From contig USBA01000119.1 of NCBI GenBank assembly GCA_900552735.1, positions 1 to 6,082 of the forward strand: DNA of 6,082 nucleotides, in the 5' to 3' direction. The number at the start of each line of letters is the position of its first letter. Position 1 is the stretch's first letter. Both the position numbers and the translations under genes were made by a program. Below the pieces are notes generated by a model. It was not told where the DNA came from, did no database searches, and saw only the letters and a list, made by a program, of their open reading frames with translations. Positions 1-5,099 of the stretch are shown piece by piece. The DNA comes from an uncultured Collinsella sp. Lineage in GTDB: Bacteria > Actinomycetota > Coriobacteriia > Coriobacteriales > Coriobacteriaceae.

Positions 1-599
1 ATCTCCTTGAGGGTCTCACGGATAGCACCGCAGACCTCCTGAGCGTCCTCGGCGGTAGCGGTCTTGCCGGTGCCGATAGCCCAGATGGGCTCGTAGGCCA
101 CGACGACCTGCTTGGGGCAAGTGATCTCGAGACCCTCGAGACCTGCCTTGACCTGGTTGCAGACGAAGTCGACATAGGTGCCGGCCTCGCGAACCTCCTC
201 GGGCTCACCGCAGCAGAAGACGGGAACGATGCCAGCGGCAACGAGGGCCTTGGCCTTCTTGTTCATATCCTCGTCGGTCTCGTGGAAATATCCACGACGC
301 TCGGAGTGACCGATGATGCAGTAAGTGCAGCCAGCGGACTTGAGCATGTCGCAGGAGGACTCGCCGGTGTAGGCACCCTTTGCCTCCCAGTACACGTTCT
401 GTGCACCGAGAGCGATGGGGGCAGCCTGCATGCGGGCGTGAACGGTGGTGATGTCGATGGTCGGCGGGCAGACGAGGACCTCAACGCCCTCGGGAACTTC
501 GGGCAGAGCCTCGGCGAGCTCGTCAGCGAGCTTAGCGGCAGCGGCAACGTCGTTGTTCATTTTCCAGTTGCCGGCGATAAGAAGGGTGCGATTAGGCAT
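1..599 (-). CDS. tpiA: Triose-phosphate isomerase, partial (C-terminus beyond left edge)
   Basis: This cytoplasmic TIM-barrel enzyme interconverts dihydroxyacetone phosphate and glyceraldehyde-3-phosphate. The window holds 199 codons of a protein that is usually about 250 residues, so roughly the last 50 are missing because the window ends. The substrate-binding NWK motif is at residues 11-13, the catalytic His98 lies in IGHSERR (96-102), and the catalytic Glu170 in AYEPIWAIGTGKT (168-180), which includes the flexible loop 6. The ATG at 599-597 is chosen because a GGAGG Shine-Dalgarno sits 9 bases upstream (609-613), inside pgk, and because the protein aligns from MPNRTLLIAGNWKMN. The start overlaps the end of pgk by 8 bp in another frame, so the two are probably translationally coupled. 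It is cysteine-rich (nine Cys in 199 residues). Identification is secure. Confidence 0.97.
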   Translation of the reverse strand, partial: MPNRTLLIAGNWKMNNDVAAAAKLADELAEALPEVPEGVEVLVCPPTIDITTVHARMQAAPIALGAQNVYWEAKGAYTGESSCDMLKSAGCTYCIIGHSERRGYFHETDEDMNKKAKALVAAGIVPVFCCGEPEEVREAGTYVDFVCNQVKAGLEGLEITCPKQVVVAYEPIWAIGTGKTATAEDAQEVCGAIRETLKE

Positions 600-1785
600 C
601 GAGAAGCGCCTCCACTCCGGGCAGGGCCTTGCCCTCGACGAGCTCCATGGAAGCGCCGCCACCGGTGGAGATCCAGCTCATCTTGTCGGCCAGGTTGAAC
701 TTGTTGACAGCTGCGACAGAGTCGCCACCGCCGATGATCGAGGTGCAGTCGGCCTCGGCGACGGCCTCGGCGATAGCCTGGGTGCCGTGAGCGAAGTTGT
801 CGAACTCGAAAACGCCCATGGGGCCGTTCCAGAAGACGGTCTTGGCGCCCTTGATGGCCTCGGCGTAAAGGGCCTCGGTCTTGGGGCCGATGTCCATGCC
901 CATGCGATCCTCGGGGATGGCGTCGGAAGCGACGACCTCGCCCGTAGCGTCCTCGCCGAAGTGGTCGGCAACGAGGTTATCGATCGGGAGCAGGATCTTG
1001 ACGCCCTTGTCCTCAGCCTTCTTGAGCATCTCTGCAGCGCGCTCGACCCAGTCCTCCTCTTTGAGGGAGGTACCGACGGTCTTGTAGCCCTTGGCCAGGA
1101 AGAAGGTGTAGGCCATGCCGCCACCGATGATCAGGGTGTCGGCGGAATCGATCAGATGATCGAGGACACCGATTTTGGAGGAAACCTTGGAACCGCCGAC
1201 GATGGCGACGAAAGGACGCTCAGGATCAGCGAAGATGCTGGTCAGCGTGTCGACCTCCTTCTCAAGTAGGAAGCCTGCGACAGCGGGGAGATAGGCGGCC
1301 GGGCCCACGACGGAACCCTGTGCGCGGTGAGCGGTGCCGAAGGCGTCGAGAACGAAGATGTCGCCGTAGGAAGCGAGCTTCTTGGCGATCTCGGGATCGT
1401 TCTTCTTCTCACGCTTGTCAAAACGGACGTTCTCGAGAACGAGGACCTTGCCCGGCTCGACGGCGGCAACAGCCTCAGCAGCCTTCTCGCCGTAGGTGTC
1501 GGCGACAAAGGCAACATCGAGACCAGAGAGCTCAGCGAGCTTCTTGGCGACAGGCTCAAGGGAGAGCTCGGGCTGGAAGCCGGTGCCATCGGGACGGCCG
1601 AGGTGGCTCATGAGGATGACGCGAGCGTTGTGCTCAACGAGGTAGTTGATGGTGGGCAGGGCAGCCTTGATGCGGGTGGTGTCGCCAACGACGCCATCCT
1701 TGATAGGCACGTTGAAGTCAACGCGGACGAGAACGCGCTTGCCGTCGACATCGATGTCGCGGACGGTCTTCTTGGTAAAGGCCAT
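592..1785 (-). CDS. pgk: Phosphoglycerate kinase
   Basis: Pgk transfers the acyl phosphate of 1,3-bisphosphoglycerate to ADP, giving 3-phosphoglycerate and ATP, in the cytoplasm. At 397 residues it has normal bacterial length. The substrate-binding RVDFNVP (21-27) and SHLGRP (60-65) lie in the N-terminal domain. The nucleotide side follows with GGSKVSSK (197-204), the hinge and WNGPMGVFE (319-327), GGGDS (352-356) and the closing STGGGASMELVEGK (373-386). The start at 1785 gives the family's usual N-terminus and has AAAGG about 11 bases upstream; an in-frame ATG at 1821 would add 12 residues but has no ribosome binding site. Lysine codons are almost all AAG in the parts I read and codon choice is strongly biased, as expected for an abundant enzyme. 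It follows gap after 140 bp that include a terminator, and overlaps tpiA by 8 bp. Confidence 0.98.
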   Translation of the reverse strand: MAFTKKTVRDIDVDGKRVLVRVDFNVPIKDGVVGDTTRIKAALPTINYLVEHNARVILMSHLGRPDGTGFQPELSLEPVAKKLAELSGLDVAFVADTYGEKAAEAVAAVEPGKVLVLENVRFDKREKKNDPEIAKKLASYGDIFVLDAFGTAHRAQGSVVGPAAYLPAVAGFLLEKEVDTLTSIFADPERPFVAIVGGSKVSSKIGVLDHLIDSADTLIIGGGMAYTFFLAKGYKTVGTSLKEEDWVERAAEMLKKAEDKGVKILLPIDNLVADHFGEDATGEVVASDAIPEDRMGMDIGPKTEALYAEAIKGAKTVFWNGPMGVFEFDNFAHGTQAIAEAVAEADCTSIIGGGDSVAAVNKFNLADKMSWISTGGGASMELVEGKALPGVEALLDA

Positions 1786-1808
1786 GTTTGCTTCTACCTT
1801 TCGTACGT

Positions 1809-1831
1809 GTCTGCCTCCCATTACGGCAGAC
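1809..1831 (-). promoter_or_regulatory. Inverted repeat in the pgk leader
   Basis: Perfect 7-bp arms GTCTGCC (1809-1815) and GGCAGAC (1825-1831) flank a 9-base loop. The element lies between the gap terminator and the pgk ribosome binding site, ending about 7 bases before AAAGG. In RNA it would form a small hairpin at the 5' end of pgk mRNA; in DNA it could be a repressor site. No T-run follows, so it is not a terminator. Its function is unknown. Confidence 0.5.
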
Positions 1832-1841
1832 GATTTCCTAT

Positions 1842-1888
1842 AAAAAGGGCGCGACCCTAGGGTGTAAGCCCTATGAGGCCGCGCCCTT
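1842..1888 (-). terminator. Intrinsic terminator after gap, before pgk
   Basis: In the minus-strand transcript a 9-bp stem AAGGGCGCG/CGCGCCCTT (arms 1880-1888 and 1845-1853) encloses a second short stem TAGGG/CCCTA (1869-1873 and 1858-1862) with a 6-base loop. The T-run TTTTTA follows at 1846-1841. It lies 37 bp after the gap stop codon and 56 bp before the pgk start. The plus-strand reading also ends in a few T residues, but no gene on that strand needs it. If it works, gap mRNA is partly terminated and pgk-tpiA get less transcript, or use a promoter I could not identify. Confidence 0.8.
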
Positions 1889-1925
1889 CTTTAGACGCTC
1901 AACGAGCTATTCGCTAAAAGCTAAA

Positions 1926-2951
1926 TTAAGCAACGAACTTCTCGAAGTACTTGATGGTGCGGACCATCTGAGAGGTGTAGGAGTTCTCGTTGTCGTACCA
2001 AGAGGTGACCTGAACGAGGGTCTGGCCGTTGCCGAGGTCAGAGCACATGGTCTGAGTGGCGTCGAAGATGGAGCCGTGGGTCTCGCCGACGATGTCGCGG
2101 GAGACGATCTGGTCCTCGTTGTAGGCGAAGGTCTCGGGGATGGACTCGGCGTAGGCCTTCATGGCAGCGTTGACCTCGTCGACGGTGACCTTCTTGTCAA
2201 CGACGGCGTAGAGGTTGGTCAGCGAGCCGGTCGGCGTCGGGACGCGCTGGGCGGCACCGATGAGCTTGCCGTTGAGCTCGGGGAGAACCAGGCCGATGGC
2301 CTTGGCAGCGCCCGTGGTGTTCGGGACGATGTTCTCGGAGCAGGCGCGGGAGCGACGGAAGTTGCCCTTGCGCTGCGGGCCGTCGAGCGGCATCTGGTCG
2401 CCGGTGAAGGCGTGGATGGTGGTCATGATGCCGGACACGATGGGAGCGAAGTCGTTCAGACCCTTGGCCATCGGGGCGAGGCAGTTGGTGGTGCAGGAAG
2501 CAGCGGAGATGATGTTGTCCTCAGCGGTCAGCGTCTCATGGTTGACGTTGTACACGATGGTGGGCAGATCGCTGCCGGCCGGAGCGGAGATGACGACCTT
2601 CTTGGCGCCAGCGTTGATGTGGGCCTGAGCCTTAGCCTTGCTGGTGTAGAAGCCGGTGCACTCGAGAACGACGTCGACGTCGAGGTCGCCCCAAGGCAGG
2701 TTGTTGGCGTCGGCCTCCTTGTAGATCTTGATCTCCTTGCCGTCAACGGTGATGGAATCCTCGCCAGCAACGACCTCGTGATCGCGAGCGTAGTTGCCCT
2801 GCGTGGAGTCGTACTTCAGCAGGTAAGCGAGCATATCGGGAGAGGTGAGGTCGTTGATAGCGACGATCTCGGAGCCCTCATGACCGAACATCTGACGGAA
2901 AGCCAGACGACCGATGCGACCGAAGCCGTTAATAGCAACCTTTACTGCCAT
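1926..2951 (-). CDS. gap: Glyceraldehyde-3-phosphate dehydrogenase (NAD type)
   Basis: This enzyme oxidises and phosphorylates glyceraldehyde-3-phosphate to 1,3-bisphosphoglycerate with NAD+, in the cytoplasm as a tetramer. The 341 residues match family length. The Rossmann fold starts at INGFGRIGR (7-15); Asp34 after the second strand fits NAD rather than NADP use. The catalytic nucleophile is Cys153 in SAASCTTNC (149-157) with His180 as base in TTIHAFTGDQ. The S-loop reads QMPLDGPQRKGNFRRSRA (186-203), a subtype with an insertion relative to the common DLRRARAAA form. The closing WYDNENSYTSQMVR is typical. The ATG at 2951 has AGGAGA 5 bases upstream and gives the standard N-terminus; an earlier in-frame GTG at 3053 lies within the promoter region. 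The gene has its own probable promoter and is followed by a terminator, so it may be made in excess over pgk-tpiA. Confidence 0.98.
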   Translation of the reverse strand: MAVKVAINGFGRIGRLAFRQMFGHEGSEIVAINDLTSPDMLAYLLKYDSTQGNYARDHEVVAGEDSITVDGKEIKIYKEADANNLPWGDLDVDVVLECTGFYTSKAKAQAHINAGAKKVVISAPAGSDLPTIVYNVNHETLTAEDNIISAASCTTNCLAPMAKGLNDFAPIVSGIMTTIHAFTGDQMPLDGPQRKGNFRRSRACSENIVPNTTGAAKAIGLVLPELNGKLIGAAQRVPTPTGSLTNLYAVVDKKVTVDEVNAAMKAYAESIPETFAYNEDQIVSRDIVGETHGSIFDATQTMCSDLGNGQTLVQVTSWYDNENSYTSQMVRTIKYFEKFVA

Positions 2952-2968
2952 TGTGTCTCCTTTCGTAA

Positions 2969-3003
2969 GGCCCCCGCGAGCTACAGCGCCCGCCGTTGAG
3001 GCC
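2969..3003 (-). other. Possible hairpin in the gap mRNA leader
   Basis: In the minus-strand RNA GCGGGC (2993-2988) pairs with GCTCGC (2981-2976) over six pairs, one of them G-U, around a 6-base loop. An outer GGCC/GGCC pair set (3000-3003 with 2969-2972) could extend it. It sits in the predicted 65-base leader, just upstream of the gap ribosome binding site. The region is GC-rich, so chance pairing is possible. Confidence 0.3.
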
Positions 3004-3023
3004 CACAAACTAACCACTCGCCT

Positions 3024-3053
3024 AATATACCTTTTTTTTGACTTGAATTTCAC
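3024..3053 (-). promoter_or_regulatory. Probable gap promoter
   Basis: On the minus strand GTGAAA (3053-3048, 4 of 6 matches to the -35 consensus) is followed after 18 bp by TATATT (3029-3024, 5 of 6 matches to the -10). The spacer carries a run of eight A. Transcription would begin near 3017, giving a leader of about 65 bases. The surrounding 3015-3130 stretch is far more AT-rich than the genes on either side, which supports a promoter here. It is predicted from motif matches only. Confidence 0.6.
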
Positions 3054-3085
3054 GAGAATGCTCGAAATTGAAAATCAAATTTACG

Positions 3086-3099
3086 TTAAAACGTTTTAA
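3086..3099. promoter_or_regulatory. Perfect 14-bp palindrome, candidate operator upstream of gap
   Basis: TTAAAACGTTTTAA is exactly self-complementary and centred about 75 bp upstream of the predicted gap transcription start. The central CG with AAA/TTT flanks resembles operators of LacI-family regulators (PurR, CcpA class), which is established for that family but only inferred here. No gene for such a regulator lies in the window. Confidence 0.4.
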
Positions 3100-3109
3100 A
3101 GAGTAAAAC

Positions 3110-3136
3110 AGCAGTTCAATCCCTATATAAGCAGTT
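3110..3136. repeat. Short direct repeat between whiA and gap
   Basis: The heptamer AGCAGTT (plus-strand reading) occurs at 3110-3116 and again at 3130-3136, exactly 20 bp apart, which places both copies on nearly the same face of the helix. It lies just after the whiA stop codon. With only 7 bp it may be chance; a regulator site is possible. No terminator for whiA is visible in this stretch, so rapZ-whiA transcripts may run into gap. Confidence 0.2.
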
Positions 3137-3144
3137 TCGCTCAA

Positions 3145-4074
3145 CTACCTGTTTGCTTCAATAAGCTTTTCAAGCCTCAAAACTCGATGGTAGAGGGCCG
3201 ACTTCGACAAGGGAGGGTCAGCCATCTCCCCCAGATCGCGCAGTGACAGATCAGGATAGCGCTCGCGCAGGTCGCAAAAGACCGCCAAGGCATCCGGAAG
3301 CGCATCGCGAAGGCCGCGCTGCTCGAGCTCATCGATAAGCGCAAGCTGATGTTGGGCAGCACCGGCGCTTCTGGTCTGGTTGGCGAGCTCGGCGTTCACG
3401 CGACGGTTCACATCGTTCTTAACCAACTTGACCGCGCGCGCCTCCTCAATCTCGGCAACGCTGCGCTTGGCGCCGACCAGCTTTAGAAGCTGCTCGATCT
3501 CCTCGGCGCTCTTAATGTAGACGGCAAAGGATCCGCGCCGCGCGTTAACGCGCGCATGGACCCCAATCTGCTCCAATAGATCGCAAAGCCCCCGGGCATA
3601 CTGCTCGCCCTGCACCGCAATCTCCAAATGAAAATCGCCGCGTGGATCGGCCACGAAACCGCCGGCGATGAGCGCGCCGCGGATGTAGGCAAGCCTGCAG
3701 CAGGGACGGGCAACGATGTGCCGGGGAACACCAGCGACGAGCCCTCCCCTGCGGTCGAGAATGCCCAGCAGCACCAGAGCCTTGTCCAGGTCGGGCTGAT
3801 CGGGCAGGGTAATGAGATAGTTACGGACCTTATGCAAGACCGATTTACGAACGGTGAATTCCGTTTTGAGCTTAAGGATGCGATGCGTCAGTGTGATCAT
3901 CGTGCGCGCGACGGCACCCGTCTCGGTCGCGACCGTCAAACGATACCGCCCGGAGCCGGCCAGCGAAAGTGTACCGCTCACACGCGTCAGGGCGGCAAGC
4001 GTCGACAAATCGCAGTATTCGCATTCTGGTTCGCAGCGCGCAAGCTCGTCACGCACCTCAGCGGTAAACGACAT
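3145..4074 (-). CDS. whiA: WhiA-family DNA-binding regulator
   Basis: WhiA fuses a degenerate LAGLIDADG homing-endonuclease-like fold, without nuclease activity, to a C-terminal helix-turn-helix. In Streptomyces it drives sporulation septation with WhiB; in Bacillus it affects division and chromosome segregation. The 309 residues are close to family length. Visible landmarks are MSFTAEVRDEL at the N-terminus, PCCRLAYIRGALIAGG (124-139) of the LAGLIDADG-like part, VKNDVNRRVNAELAN (218-232) leading into the linker, and the helix-turn-helix at about 276-303 with DPPLSKSALYHR. Residues 14-21 carry a C-x3-C-x2-C cluster. The ATG at 4074 lies 6 bp after the rapZ stop; the ribosome binding site (AAAGG at 13 bases or AGG at 5) is modest, which suggests coupling to rapZ. 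The usual intervening yvcK is absent. The target genes here are unknown. Confidence 0.95.
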   Translation of the reverse strand: MSFTAEVRDELARCEPECEYCDLSTLAALTRVSGTLSLAGSGRYRLTVATETGAVARTMITLTHRILKLKTEFTVRKSVLHKVRNYLITLPDQPDLDKALVLLGILDRRGGLVAGVPRHIVARPCCRLAYIRGALIAGGFVADPRGDFHLEIAVQGEQYARGLCDLLEQIGVHARVNARRGSFAVYIKSAEEIEQLLKLVGAKRSVAEIEEARAVKLVKNDVNRRVNAELANQTRSAGAAQHQLALIDELEQRGLRDALPDALAVFCDLRERYPDLSLRDLGEMADPPLSKSALYHRVLRLEKLIEANR

Positions 4075-4080
4075 GTAAAC

Positions 4081-5001
4081 CTATGCCTTTGTGTTGGCAC
4101 GCGACAGGTCACGGTGGGAGATGCTTACATGATACTGAGCACCCTCCAGGTAGCGGGCTGTGGCCTCGGCAATGGCGACGCTACGGTGCTGTCCGCCTGT
4201 GCAGCCGATGGCAATGGAAAGCTGCGGCTTGCCCTCTGCGATATAACCCGGCATGACCGTATCGAGCAGCTGGGTCCAGGCCTTCCAGAACTCCTGGGTC
4301 TTGGGGTGGTCCAAGACAAAATCGGAGACCTTCTTATCGAGACCGGTCATGGTGCGCATCTCGGGATCGTAGAACGGATTGGGCAAGAAGCGAACATCGA
4401 TCATGATATCCGCCTCGACGGGCATGCCATGCTTAAAGCCAAACGAGAACACGTGGACGTCCATAAGCTGCTGGTCGGACAGCTCGGAAAAAGCCATGCG
4501 AAGCTTGTTACGTAAGGCAGAAGTGCGCAAGCGGCTCGTGTCGATAATCATATCCGCTCGATCGCGAACGCCCTGCAGCTGCAGACGTTCACGCTGAATA
4601 GCGTCGGCCGTGGTCTCCCCCGGCTTTGCAATGGGATGGCGGCGACGGTTTTCGCTATACCGGCGAATCAGCACCTCGTCAGACGCCTCGAGAAACACAA
4701 TGTCGCAGCTCATCTCGCGCTCTTCCAGTGCGGCAACAGCATCGAGCAGTTCATCGAATAAGCCCTGGCTACGAAGGTCACAGGTGACGGCAAGGTGCCT
4801 GCCCACGCCTGTATTGATGCCAACGAGCTCTGCAAGCTGGGCAATCAGGCGCGGGGGCAGGTTATCGATACAAAAATAGCCCATGTCCTCAAACACATGC
4901 ATGGCTTGCGTTCGGCCCGATCCGGACATTCCGGTGATGATAACGATATCGGGGATGCGCTCCGAGCGCTCCGCCGCATCCATGGCATCTCCCTTTTGCA
5001 T
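4081..5001 (-). CDS. rapZ: RapZ/YvcJ-family nucleotide-binding protein
   Basis: RapZ in Escherichia coli binds glucosamine-6-phosphate and delivers the GlmZ small RNA to RNase E; Gram-positive homologues (YvcJ) are GTP/ATP-hydrolysing proteins of less clear role. The protein has 306 residues. The P-loop is GMSGSGRT (24-31), with Arg30 where the classical Walker A has Lys. It is followed by GYFCIDNLPP (41-50), CDLRS (74-78) and FLEASDEVLIRRYSENRRRHP (103-123). The C-terminal half has FGFKHGMP (187-194), VRFLPNPFY (203-211) and the family signature IGCTGGQHRS (265-274), so it is full length. The start at 5001 has a perfect AGGAGG 5 bases upstream; a second in-frame ATG at 4983 also has an AAGGGAG ahead of it. 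It probably forms an operon with whiA 6 bp downstream. There is no GlmZ-like RNA to recognise in this window. Confidence 0.95.
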   Translation of the reverse strand: MQKGDAMDAAERSERIPDIVIITGMSGSGRTQAMHVFEDMGYFCIDNLPPRLIAQLAELVGINTGVGRHLAVTCDLRSQGLFDELLDAVAALEEREMSCDIVFLEASDEVLIRRYSENRRRHPIAKPGETTADAIQRERLQLQGVRDRADMIIDTSRLRTSALRNKLRMAFSELSDQQLMDVHVFSFGFKHGMPVEADIMIDVRFLPNPFYDPEMRTMTGLDKKVSDFVLDHPKTQEFWKAWTQLLDTVMPGYIAEGKPQLSIAIGCTGGQHRSVAIAEATARYLEGAQYHVSISHRDLSRANTKA

Positions 5002-5006
5002 GTGCG

Positions 5007-5012
5007 CCTCCT
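5007..5012 (-). promoter_or_regulatory. Strong rapZ ribosome binding site
   Basis: AGGAGG, a full match to the anti-Shine-Dalgarno core, sits 5 bases before the ATG at 5001 and decides that start over the one at 4983. It begins immediately after the T-rich tail of the hairpin at 5020-5048. Confidence 0.85.
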
Positions 5013-5048
5013 AAAATAAGCGCGGGACCCGGCCAGCGGATCCCGCGC
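5013..5048 (-). terminator. Terminator-like hairpin between nanE and rapZ
   Basis: In the minus-strand RNA GCGCGGGA pairs with TCCCGCGC (5048-5041 with 5027-5020), then one mismatch and two more G-C pairs close a 7-base loop. The tail TTATTTT follows at 5019-5013. It can end the nan transcript, but it touches the rapZ ribosome binding site, so any rapZ transcript starting upstream must pass through it. It is therefore either a plain terminator with rapZ transcribed by read-through, or an attenuator in the rapZ leader. Confidence 0.75.
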
Positions 5049-5066
5049 GATCAATTGCCTTTATTG

Positions 5067-5072
5067 AGTATA
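5067..5072 (-). promoter_or_regulatory. Candidate -10 box for rapZ-whiA
   Basis: TATACT matches the -10 consensus in five of six positions and lies in the short nanE-rapZ spacer. No acceptable -35 is found 16-18 bp upstream and no extended -10 TG is present, so support is weak. If used, transcription would start near 5060 and the hairpin at 5020-5048 would be inside the leader. Confidence 0.3.
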
Positions 5073-5099
5073 CCGCCCCATGCGGATACGAGGCCCGTC

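Noticed and set aside
445..1269. A long plus-strand open frame opposite tpiA and pgk
   Set aside because: It is a composition shadow of GC-rich, codon-biased genes; its translation resembles no family I know and it spans the tpiA-pgk junction.
1786..1821. Upstream pgk start at 1821
   Set aside because: The ATG lies in the loop of an inverted repeat without a ribosome binding site, and the extra 12 residues are foreign to Pgk.
1788..2999. A 403-codon open frame on the plus strand opposite gap, running through the gap-pgk terminator
   Set aside because: It mirrors gap codon by codon, is dominated by Val, Gly, Asp and Leu as expected from reverse-reading biased codons, and begins in the antisense of pgk. 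The minus strand here encodes an unmistakable GAPDH.
2952..3053. N-terminal extension of gap to a GTG at 3053
   Set aside because: The added 34 residues are not part of the GAPDH fold, and the codons overlap the predicted promoter. The ATG at 2951 has a strong ribosome binding site.
3124..3129. TATATA after the whiA stop as a second gap promoter
   Set aside because: No sequence resembling a -35 box is found at 16-18 bp upstream on the minus strand.
3628..4515. A 295-codon plus-strand open frame opposite whiA and rapZ
   Set aside because: It crosses the junction of two certain genes on the other strand and has no recognisable motif or ribosome binding site.
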